From NCBI RefSeq assembly GCF_004353925.1, contig NZ_SMOK01000016.1, positions 54,589 through 118,588 of the forward strand: 64,000 nt of DNA. Reading direction: 5' to 3'. Both the position numbers and the translations under genes were made by a program. The notes below the pieces were generated by a model that was given only the letters and a program-made list of their open reading frames with translations, had not been told where the DNA came from and did not search any database. Each line of letters starts with the position of its first letter. Positions within the stretch are counted from its first letter, which is position 1. This document shows positions 26,159 to 33,585 of the stretch, in pieces. Source of the DNA: Pseudomonas sp. H9 (GTDB taxonomy: Bacteria; Pseudomonadota; Gammaproteobacteria; Pseudomonadales; Pseudomonadaceae).

Positions 26159-27067
26159 ATGCATGACCAACGGCTCAAAGACATCATCCCTTTCGTCACC
26201 AGCGTTGAACGGGGCAGTTTCACCGCTGCAGCCGAACACCTGCATGTGACCGGCTCGGCGGTGAGTAAAAGCGTCAGCCGACTGGAAGCACGCCTGGGGT
26301 CACCGTTGCTTGAGCGCACCACCCGGCGCTTGGCGCTGACCGATGCCGGGCAGGCTTATTACCAGACTTGCCTGCGTATTCTCGAAGAGCTGGCTGAGGC
26401 GGAATCCGTGCTGGCCGCGCATCGGACCATCCCTTCCGGGCGCCTACGGCTAGCGGTGCCCAGCACCTATGGCCGTTTGTGTGTCATGCCGCGCCTGATA
26501 CCCTTTTGCCAACAGCACCCGGAAGTAGAGTTGAGCCTGAGCTTCTCCGACCGCTTCGTTGACCTGTTTGAAGAGGGCATCGATGTCGCGGTGCGAATCG
26601 GCGGCAGCGATGACCTACCCGCGTCACTGGGCTGTCGCCACCTTGGCCGTGAAGTCATGGCGTTCTGCGCCTCCCCGGCCTACCTGGCCGAAGCGGGTAA
26701 ACCAGAGCATGTGGATGAGCTTCTGCAGCACCGTGCAATCCTCTATGAGCGCGTTGATGGCAGCACCAAGCCTTGGCAATTCACCACTGACGATGGTCAT
26801 GCAAGCTGGCGAACGGTGCCCTACCGCATGGCGTTGGGTGACGTCGATGCGCAGGTGCAGGCGGTTTGTGCCGGATTGGGCGTGGCACAAATGCCCACCT
26901 GGCTGATCCACGAACAACTCAAGCGTGGTGAACTGGAAATCATTCTTCCGCAGCTACAGCCCGCAGGCCTGGGGCTGACATTGGTGTGGCCAAGGCGCAA
27001 ACAGCTGCTGCCCAAGGTCGATGCACTGTTGGCGGTGCTCAGTGAATTGAACATCGCAGCACCTTGA
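26159..27067 (+). CDS. LysR-family transcriptional regulator
   Basis: A 302-residue LysR regulator of the CrgA-like group: HTH in FVTSVERGSFTAAAEHLHVTGSAVSKSVSRLE (about 10-41) and an effector domain with VAVRIGGSDDLPASLG. It is divergent from the enone reductase gene across a 100-base AT-rich spacer and is probably its local regulator. The ATG at 26159 has only a weak ribosome-binding site. Confidence 0.92.
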   Translation: MHDQRLKDIIPFVTSVERGSFTAAAEHLHVTGSAVSKSVSRLEARLGSPLLERTTRRLALTDAGQAYYQTCLRILEELAEAESVLAAHRTIPSGRLRLAVPSTYGRLCVMPRLIPFCQQHPEVELSLSFSDRFVDLFEEGIDVAVRIGGSDDLPASLGCRHLGREVMAFCASPAYLAEAGKPEHVDELLQHRAILYERVDGSTKPWQFTTDDGHASWRTVPYRMALGDVDAQVQAVCAGLGVAQMPTWLIHEQLKRGELEIILPQLQPAGLGLTLVWPRRKQLLPKVDALLAVLSELNIAAP

Positions 27068-27070
27068 ACC

Positions 27071-27141
27071 TGTAGGAGCGGGCTTGCCCCGCGATGCGAT
27101 ATGTCAGACACACCGCATCGCGGGGCAAGCCCGCTCCCACC
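27071..27141. repeat. REP palindrome pair 4
   Basis: Inverted REP cores filling the gap between the convergent LysR and histidine kinase genes; the pair probably doubles as a transcription end for both. Confidence 0.92.
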
Positions 27142-27143
27142 GC

Positions 27144-28505
27144 TTAGAAGCGGTAGATCTCCACAGTCGCCTTCAACCCTTTGGAGTTTTCCAATCTGAC
27201 ACACCCACCCAAGCGCTCGGCAATGGCCTGAACGATGGACAGCCCGAGCCCTGCCCCCTGCACATTGCCACGGCTGTAGAAACGCTCCAGCAGATGTTCA
27301 CGTTCAGCCTCGTCAATGCCTGGCCCTTCGTCTTCAACCGACAACGCATAGTGATCCGCCTGCCGCGCCAGGCGCACGGTGATCAGCCCGTGAGGAGGTG
27401 AAAAATTGGCAGCGTTGGTCACCAGGTTGTTCAAAGCGATTTCAATGAGCCCGGGATCTACCCTGACCGGGCTGATGTCGCCACTGAAGTCGAACGCCAG
27501 TTCGAGGTCTTTGCTCAACAGCCACGGTGTGAGTTCAACCAGACAACTGCGGACGGTAGCCACCAGGTCAATGCAGGGCGGCATCTGCAGCGCTGATTGC
27601 GGTTCGATCCGCGCCATGGTCAGCAACTGATTGACCAAACGACTGGCCCTGTCCACGCCAGCAATCAGAAACGCCAGCGATTCACGGCGCTGTTCTTCGG
27701 TGCTCGACTCCATCAAGTTCTGTGCGTGTACTCTTAACACCGCCAAGGGCGTACGCAGTTCATGGGCTGCGTCGGCGATGAAGCGCCGTTCCCGTGCGAG
27801 CACATCCTGAATCTGCGCCAGCATGCGGTTGAGCGCCGCCTGCATGGGTTCAAGTTCACTGGGTAACGGTGTCAGTTGCAGTGGCGCCAATGAGCCGCTG
27901 TGCCGGGCACGTAAGGTTGCAGCCATGTTGGCCAGGGGTTTCAGCCCCCAGCCAATGGCAAGCCAGACCATCGCTGCGAGGATCAGGCTACCGATCACAT
28001 TCGGCCACAACGTGTGGCGCACAATGCGACCGACCAGATCGGCCCGAACGTCATCGCGCTCGCCGACCCAGATGCGCAAACCATTGTGTTTATCCTCCAG
28101 CACGAAGGCGCGCCAGTGACGCTTGTTCAGGTCGACCACATCGCTGAAACCCGCCTTGTCTGGCAGCGCAGCGAAGGACGGTGCGCTGGCGGTATGAACC
28201 AGCACTTCGCCCTGAGGGTTCCAGACCTGGAAAGCGATCTTGCGTTCATAAGGGTGACCATCGACCCGTGGCACCGCTTCACTGAGCGCGCTGTTGAACG
28301 CCCGGTACAGATCGGCTTGTTGCTGCGCGGCGATCGGCATGCGCATCACGCCTTGCAACAGGCGCGCACTTTGCGCCAGTTGTGCGTCGTAGACTTCGGC
28401 GATTTCGTGGTTGCTGTCGTGCAGATTGAGCACGCTGATCAGCGCCAGACCTGCCAGCATCAGGCCGATGATCAGTGTCAGTGTCCGGCGCCTGATCGAG
28501 GTCAT
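27144..28505 (-). CDS. Two-component sensor histidine kinase
   Basis: A 453-residue membrane kinase. Two transmembrane helices (about 10-30 and about 168-188) enclose a periplasmic sensor of about 135 residues; then HAMP, the H-box ADAAHELRTPLAVLR, N-box LVTNAANFS, and G-boxes DEGPGIDE and GAGLGLSIV. It resembles QseC/PmrB-type kinases. I chose ATG at 28505, which overlaps the response regulator stop (ATGA); the longer frame would invade the regulator's DNA-binding domain. Last gene of a seven-gene operon whose upstream members look biosynthetic. Signal unknown. Confidence 0.9.
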   Translation of the reverse strand: MTSIRRRTLTLIIGLMLAGLALISVLNLHDSNHEIAEVYDAQLAQSARLLQGVMRMPIAAQQQADLYRAFNSALSEAVPRVDGHPYERKIAFQVWNPQGEVLVHTASAPSFAALPDKAGFSDVVDLNKRHWRAFVLEDKHNGLRIWVGERDDVRADLVGRIVRHTLWPNVIGSLILAAMVWLAIGWGLKPLANMAATLRARHSGSLAPLQLTPLPSELEPMQAALNRMLAQIQDVLARERRFIADAAHELRTPLAVLRVHAQNLMESSTEEQRRESLAFLIAGVDRASRLVNQLLTMARIEPQSALQMPPCIDLVATVRSCLVELTPWLLSKDLELAFDFSGDISPVRVDPGLIEIALNNLVTNAANFSPPHGLITVRLARQADHYALSVEDEGPGIDEAEREHLLERFYSRGNVQGAGLGLSIVQAIAERLGGCVRLENSKGLKATVEIYRF

Positions 28506-29164
28506 CGGCGCTCCTCGATCAGATAGCCCACTCCACGAATGGTGCGGATCAAGTCGGTGGAGAGCTTCTTGCGCAGGTGATGAATGTGTACTTCCAAGGT
28601 GTTGCTTTCCGCCGCTTCGTTCCAACCGTAGAGCAGTTGCATCAAGTGATCACGGGTTCTGACGCGCCCCGGCGGAGAAAGCAGTTCGTGCAGCAACTGG
28701 TACTCCTTGGGCGTCAACACAACCGCCTCGCCCCGGTAGCTGACTTGCTGGGCCGTGGGGTTGAGGCTGATGCCCGAGTGCTCGATAAGTGCCTGTGCAC
28801 GGCCGGCACTGCGGCGCAGCAAGGCGCGCAAGCGTGCCTTGAGTTCGGCCAGGTCGAACGGCTTGATCAGGTAATCGTCGGCGCCGGCATCAAGCCCGGC
28901 GATACGATCTTCGGTAGCATCGCGTGCGGTAAGGATCAGCACCGGCAAATCAGCGCCGGTGCTGCGTAGGCGGCGCAGAACGTCGAGCCCGTCCAGGCGC
29001 GGCAAGCCGAGGTCGAGTACCGCCAGATCGAATGTTTCGCTCAACAGCGCGTGCAAGGCGCTGCTGCCATCCTTGAGCCAGTCGACGGTGTAGCCTTCGC
29101 GCACCAGCGCCTGGTGTATGCCCTCCCCCAGCGCCACGTCATCTTCGATCAGTAGTAATCGCAC
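28502..29164 (-). CDS. OmpR/PhoB-family response regulator
   Basis: A 220-residue regulator: receiver domain with acidic pocket E7-D8-D9, phosphoacceptor D51 and K101 in LIKPF, then a winged-helix domain with LTPKEYQLLHELL and NTLEVHIHHLRKKL. It starts at GTG (29164) with GGAG five bases upstream. Coupled to its kinase by ATGA overlap and 11 bases behind the TPR gene, so it is probably co-transcribed with the operon and may autoregulate it. Confidence 0.92.
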   Translation of the reverse strand: MRLLLIEDDVALGEGIHQALVREGYTVDWLKDGSSALHALLSETFDLAVLDLGLPRLDGLDVLRRLRSTGADLPVLILTARDATEDRIAGLDAGADDYLIKPFDLAELKARLRALLRRSAGRAQALIEHSGISLNPTAQQVSYRGEAVVLTPKEYQLLHELLSPPGRVRTRDHLMQLLYGWNEAAESNTLEVHIHHLRKKLSTDLIRTIRGVGYLIEERR

Positions 29165-29175
29165 GCAGACTCCGG

Positions 29176-29820
29176 TCAGTCAGATTTTTTGTTTACATCC
29201 ACCAGCAACGCCGCAATGTCTTTACGCCTGCCGGCGTCTGCGCTTTCCCGGCCTGGTCGAGGGGTGGCCTGCAAGGCTTTGTTCAACGCTGCCTTGGCTT
29301 CAGCGTAGCGTTTCTGGCGATAGAGGTGATCGCCCCAAAAGTACAAACTGTCGATACCTTCAGGGTTGAGCTGCAGCGCTTGTTTAAGTAATTGCTCGGC
29401 TTTGTCGCTGTCACCAAAACCGATCGGCCAGCCTGGCACCCGGTCATAGAGTGCTCCCAGGCTGGTATAGGCCGAGCCTTGCAGGGCTCCAGGGTCAAGG
29501 CTCAGGGCTTTTTCCAGATCAGCCTTGGCGGCTTTGGCTTTGCCCAAAGCGCCGAGGCCGCCTTCGGCACCGGCCCAACTGCTGGTGACGATGCCTTTCC
29601 AGATCCACGCCTCGGCGAGCGCCGGGCGCTCCTGGCTGAATGCCGTGGCTTGTGCTGCCAGTTGCTCGAACGCGCCAGCGCGCTGTTTTTCCGGCGTTTG
29701 GTATTGAATATGCGCCCAGCTTTGCTGGATGCCGTTCAAACGTTGCTGATCCGTACTGTCGAGGGCCAAAGCGCTTTGGCTCAACGCACCGAGCAACAGC
29801 AGCATAGGGATCTTGTTCAT
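29176..29820 (-). CDS. Exported TPR-repeat protein
   Basis: A 214-residue protein. The ATG at 29820 overlaps the SDR stop and opens a clear signal peptide (MNKIPMLLLLGALSQSALA). Tetratricopeptide-like helical pairs follow: GALGKAKAAKADLEKALSLDP, DKAEQLLKQALQLNPEGIDS and KRYAEAKAALNKALQATP. It would sit in the periplasm, perhaps as an adaptor for the operon's product or sensor. A longer upstream frame is not credible. Specific role unknown. Confidence 0.82.
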   Translation of the reverse strand: MNKIPMLLLLGALSQSALALDSTDQQRLNGIQQSWAHIQYQTPEKQRAGAFEQLAAQATAFSQERPALAEAWIWKGIVTSSWAGAEGGLGALGKAKAAKADLEKALSLDPGALQGSAYTSLGALYDRVPGWPIGFGDSDKAEQLLKQALQLNPEGIDSLYFWGDHLYRQKRYAEAKAALNKALQATPRPGRESADAGRRKDIAALLVDVNKKSD

Positions 29821-30626
29821 GGCTTTGAGTGCTCTTTGTCGGGGTTCTGACTGAGGTGGCGAACCAACGGCAGCTGCTTGCGCAAGCCGCGGTCTACCAC
29901 ATGCGGAAGCAAACTGTTGAGGCGTACGAAGAAGCGCTCCGGCCACCCCAGGTACAGATCACGCCGGTCACCGGCAATCGCTTGAATAACCGCCGAGGCC
30001 ACAGCGTGCGGATCATCGACAGTGGCTTTAAGGGCGTTGTTGAGCGCCTGGGCGGCGACGCTGTTCATCGACGTGCGGGTCGCGCGCGGCGCCACGTACA
30101 GCACCCCGACGCGGGTGTCCGCCAGTTCACGGCGCAGCGCTTCAGAGAAACCACGCAAGGCAAATTTACTGGCGCAGTAACTGGCATAGCCGGGGTAGCC
30201 AATCGAGCCATAGGTCGAACCGACGTTGACCACCATGGCGTTGTCAGCCTCTTTGAGCAGTGGCAACAACACTTTGGTCAAGCAGATCGGCGCACTGATG
30301 TTGAGCGCCAGCAACGCCTCAATGTCGCTGTCATCCAGTTGTTCAAGCAGAGCGAAGTGGTTGACCCCGGCGGCGTTGATCAACAAATTGATGCCGCCGA
30401 TGGCCTGGGCAGCAGCCAGTACTTTGCGCCGATCACCGGGAATGGTCAGGTCGGCAGCAACCCAGTTCAACTGCTGCGGATACTGCGCCATCAACGGCTG
30501 CAGCTCGTGCTGATGACGAGATACCGCCAACACCCGCGCCCCGGCTGCACACAGTGCGCCAGCGATTGCCTGGCCGATGCCGCCGCTGGCACCGGTGAGC
30601 ACCACACGGGCTTCATGCAGCTGCAT
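29817..30626 (-). CDS. Short-chain dehydrogenase/reductase
   Basis: A 269-residue classical SDR: TGASGGIG at about 11-18, NAAG at about 85-88, catalytic serine in VNVGSTYG and YASYCASKFALRGF (Y and K of YxxxK). The C-terminal part is longer than in the shortest SDRs and has a basic tail. ATG at 30626 has GGAGG six bases upstream and overlaps the diiron gene by 14 bases. In this operon it probably reduces or oxidises the product of the ligase/diiron enzymes. Confidence 0.87.
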   Translation of the reverse strand: MQLHEARVVLTGASGGIGQAIAGALCAAGARVLAVSRHQHELQPLMAQYPQQLNWVAADLTIPGDRRKVLAAAQAIGGINLLINAAGVNHFALLEQLDDSDIEALLALNISAPICLTKVLLPLLKEADNAMVVNVGSTYGSIGYPGYASYCASKFALRGFSEALRRELADTRVGVLYVAPRATRTSMNSVAAQALNNALKATVDDPHAVASAVIQAIAGDRRDLYLGWPERFFVRLNSLLPHVVDRGLRKQLPLVRHLSQNPDKEHSKP

Positions 30627-31287
30627 CTTGAGCCTCCGTACCACGTGGCAGGCCGCGGAACATGTCGGCGTACAGCCGGTACACCACGTTCGAGGCGTGA
30701 ATCACTGCCGACTGATCGGCCGGGTCCTGCAACTGGTTCATCAGTTGCCGGTAGGTGTGCATGTGCTCGATATCCAGCGACCCATGAGAACTTAAATAAC
30801 TGAAGGCGCTTTCGGGCAATTGCAGCTGCGCACGAATGCTGCCGGCAGCATGAGTAGCCAACGCAATGCTGGTGCCTTCCAGCACGTTGACCATGCCGAA
30901 CAAGCCCACCGGATTACCGCGGGCGATCAGGTCATAGAGAAAGCTGACCATCAGCTCGATAGGCAGCGAAGGCTGGCCATTGATAACTGCGTCACGGTCG
31001 CCGCCACACACGACGATGTCATCCAGCACCCACTGCTCATGACCGTACTCTTCATCGATGTAGTCGCACACCGCTTTGCGCAACCACTCAAGGCGTGTCG
31101 GCAGGCGTGCGCCGCAGGCCATCATCAGCGGCACGGTGTGGCGCACGTGGTAATAGGCCTGGGTCAGAAACGCCCGGTAACTGGCAAGGCTGACCTTGCC
31201 TTGCAGCGCGTCAAGGATGATCGGCAGGTTGAACAGCGCATGGCGTTGCTGATGGGTAGCTTCTTGCAGGGTGTCGAAGAAACTCAT
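30613..31287 (-). CDS. Haem-oxygenase-like diiron protein (HDO/TenA-like fold)
   Basis: A 224-residue all-helical protein with the six-ligand pattern of haem-oxygenase-like diiron oxidases: E80 and H83 (EEYGHEQ), E137 (LEGTS), then H168, D172 and H175 in HGSLDIEH, the H-x3-D-x2-H signature. Known members cut fatty acids to alkenes (UndA), fragment amino acids (BesC) or oxidise nitrogen (SznF). TenA thiaminases share the fold but lack these ligands. It overlaps the ligase stop (ATGA). Likely an O2-dependent oxidation of an activated acid or amine; the reaction is inferred only at family level. Confidence 0.82.
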   Translation of the reverse strand: MSFFDTLQEATHQQRHALFNLPIILDALQGKVSLASYRAFLTQAYYHVRHTVPLMMACGARLPTRLEWLRKAVCDYIDEEYGHEQWVLDDIVVCGGDRDAVINGQPSLPIELMVSFLYDLIARGNPVGLFGMVNVLEGTSIALATHAAGSIRAQLQLPESAFSYLSSHGSLDIEHMHTYRQLMNQLQDPADQSAVIHASNVVYRLYADMFRGLPRGTEAQDAAA

Positions 31288-32765
31288 GGTGCAGACTCCT
31301 CGGAAACGGCAGATTCAGTCAGTAGCCTGTGGTATTGGGCGACAATGGCTTCGCGCCGCGGGCGGCCATTCGCGGTCAACAGGCCGTTAGCTGACGTGAA
31401 GGGTTGGCTCAGCCGGGTCCAGCGTTGCACCCGGGCGTAATCAGGCAGCGTCTGGTTGGCCTGGGCAACGGCAGTGGCCAGTTGCTCGTTACTGCACTCA
31501 GGGTGGTGAGGCCACAGCAAGGCATGGTTGTAGGGCATGGCTTCGCCATAGACGAACGCCTGGGCGATTGGCTGGCGTTGGGTGAGTTCGGCTTCGATCC
31601 ATTCCGGATTGACGTTGCGGCCATAACTAGTCACGAACTGATGCTTCTTCCGCCCGTTCAGGTAGAGAAAGCCATCCTGGTCAATCTCGCCCAAGTCGCC
31701 AGTGGGCCACCACTCCCCCACGTACGCAGGCTCCCCCAGATATCCGAGCAACTGCGCGCCTTTGACCAGCACCTCGCCATCGGCGGCCAGGCGCACTTGC
31801 ACATGAGGCAACGGCCGACCGACACTGCCAGGGCGCTGTGTACCCGGGCGATTGAGACAGACCACGGAGGCACACTCCGATAAGCCATAGCCCTCGTACA
31901 CCGGCAGGCCAATGCGTTCGGCGCGGTGCAGCAACCCCCGCGATACCCGTGCACCACCGACCGCAGCGAAGCGCACGGACTGCGGATTGAAAGCGTTGTG
32001 CTCGCCGGCGCTGACCAACATCAGCAACAGCTGCGGCACAAGAATCAGGCTGTGTGGAGCACGCTGGGCAAGGCAACCCAGCAGACGCGACGCCTCTACC
32101 CCACTGGCGCCCAGGATGCCCAGGGCTTTCTGACTCGGGACACTGAGGGTGGCACCGGCATACAGCGCCGCATAGCAACCGAGGTTTTCCAGCAATATCG
32201 CCAACGGCAGCAGCGCCAGATGATGCTGCGGCCTGGCTGGTTTGCTGGCCTGGTCAAGTTCGCGAGCCACCCGCAGCAGGCTGTCGGCACTCAGGCATAC
32301 GCCTTTCGGCGTTCCAGTGGTGCCAGAGGTGAAGGTCAGTTTCGCGGTTCCCACCGGCATGCGCTGCGGTTCGCTGTAGCTTCGACACCAATACTCACCG
32401 CGTTTCTCGAAACCGGCGTCGTGCAGCTCGTCGTCCAGTTCAGGATCGGCAATTACCCGCTGCGCCTGGCTTTGATGCAGACAATGAGCGCGCTGAGCCG
32501 GGTTGAAAAACGGCGGCAAGGTGACACAGGCCAGCCCTTCGAACAGCGCTGCCAAGTCCCAGAGCACCGCTTCGATACCGTTATCCAGCGCCAGCGCAAT
32601 CACCTGCACCCGCTCTTCGCGCAGGCGCAGTTGGCGCTGCCGCACGTGCCCATACAAAGCCGCATAGTCGAGCGTCAGGGTGTCGCCCCATAACGCAAGG
32701 TCGTGGGGCTTCTCTTCAGCATGGCGGCGTAACGTCTGTTGAAAACGCTGCAGTTCAGGCGACAT
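31284..32765 (-). CDS. AMP-dependent acid synthetase/ligase with altered A10 motif
   Basis: A 493-residue adenylate-forming enzyme. Motif A3 reads TFTSGTTGTPKG (144-155), A5 is YEGYGLSECASV, and A7/A8 is PTGDLGEIDQDGFLYLNGRKKHQ. In the C-terminal A10 loop, where the adenylation lysine is expected (T-x-x-x-K), the sequence reads LTANGRPRR, with an arginine at about 468. It may still form adenylates slowly or act differently. ATG at 32765 overlaps the hemolysin-family stop by 11 bases. Probably activates a fatty or aromatic acid for the operon. Confidence 0.84.
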   Translation of the reverse strand: MSPELQRFQQTLRRHAEEKPHDLALWGDTLTLDYAALYGHVRQRQLRLREERVQVIALALDNGIEAVLWDLAALFEGLACVTLPPFFNPAQRAHCLHQSQAQRVIADPELDDELHDAGFEKRGEYWCRSYSEPQRMPVGTAKLTFTSGTTGTPKGVCLSADSLLRVARELDQASKPARPQHHLALLPLAILLENLGCYAALYAGATLSVPSQKALGILGASGVEASRLLGCLAQRAPHSLILVPQLLLMLVSAGEHNAFNPQSVRFAAVGGARVSRGLLHRAERIGLPVYEGYGLSECASVVCLNRPGTQRPGSVGRPLPHVQVRLAADGEVLVKGAQLLGYLGEPAYVGEWWPTGDLGEIDQDGFLYLNGRKKHQFVTSYGRNVNPEWIEAELTQRQPIAQAFVYGEAMPYNHALLWPHHPECSNEQLATAVAQANQTLPDYARVQRWTRLSQPFTSANGLLTANGRPRREAIVAQYHRLLTESAVSEESAP

Positions 32766-33432
32766 GGCAGGATGCCTCGAACGACAGCGGGAAACCCAAC
32801 CGGCCCAGCAGGCCTGTAGTGCGCAGGTGAATGAACCCGGCGCGGATATTGCCCACATGCACCCAGGGCTTGCTTTGGTAGTAGCTGCCCCAGTGCTTGT
32901 GCTCCTCACCCAGGCGCGCCGGATCGGCAGCGCACAAGGTCACCGGTTTGAGGCCCAGGCGATGAAAGCTGTTGACCAGACCGATGTTGCCGGTGAATGC
33001 CACCCATTCCAGGCCGCCCATGGCCAACACATAGGTCATGGCGATGATGCTCAAGCGCGCACTGCCGGTGTCATTGGCGGCAAGATTGCCAACTTCGACA
33101 ATACCAACACGGTCCACCGATTGTTCGGCAGCGGCGCTGATCAGCGGTTCGATAGGTTCATCCAGGTAACGTTCCAGAAACAACGGCTCAAGATGAGCAC
33201 GGCGCACGCCCACTACCGCACACAGCCCACCCGCACTGTCGTGCACCCCGAACAGCTCCGGCATAAACGCATGGATATCGGCACCATGGGCCTTGTGAAA
33301 GCGTTGCTGGATGAAGGCTTCAAACAGCGGCCGCTGAGGGTCGTAAGGCAAAGCGTTAGACAAGGTCATCGGCGCGGCAGTTGCCTGCCCGAAGCGCAGC
33401 GGCAGTGGAATGTTCCAGTTGGATGCGGGCAT
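32755..33432 (-). CDS. Thermostable hemolysin-family protein (possible acyltransferase fold)
   Basis: A 225-residue protein of the T_hemolysin family first named from Vibrio. Visible landmarks are FIQQRFHKAHGADI near 40-53, the LEPLFLERYLDEPIE stretch and VGIVEVGNLAANDTGSARLS, then MGGLEWVAFTGNIGLVNSFHRLGL. This last pattern (strand, helix over a basic/serine turn, strand, R/N-rich helix) recalls acyl-homoserine-lactone synthases and GNAT proteins, so acyl transfer is as plausible as haemolysis. No signal peptide. First gene of the seven-gene operon. The start at 33432 is likely but not certain; residue 22 also offers an ATG. Confidence 0.75.
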   Translation of the reverse strand: MPASNWNIPLPLRFGQATAAPMTLSNALPYDPQRPLFEAFIQQRFHKAHGADIHAFMPELFGVHDSAGGLCAVVGVRRAHLEPLFLERYLDEPIEPLISAAAEQSVDRVGIVEVGNLAANDTGSARLSIIAMTYVLAMGGLEWVAFTGNIGLVNSFHRLGLKPVTLCAADPARLGEEHKHWGSYYQSKPWVHVGNIRAGFIHLRTTGLLGRLGFPLSFEASCHVA

Positions 33433-33506
33433 GGCCCAGTCCCCCTCTATGAAGTAGAGGGGAGTATCCAGGGCATTTCTTAACGCAATCTGAAGGTGAA
33501 CCTCAG

Positions 33507-33578
33507 GTAGGAGCGGGCTTGCCCCGCGATAGCGGTTTGTCAGATACACCGCTATCGCGGGGCAAGCCCGCGCCTACC
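33507..33578. repeat. REP palindrome pair 5
   Basis: Inverted REP cores between the start of the hemolysin-family operon and the 3' end of the FAD/Fe-S oxidase gene. The operon promoter must lie in the roughly 70 bases between this repeat and 33432, or within it. Confidence 0.92.
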
Positions 33579-33585
33579 GAAGGGG

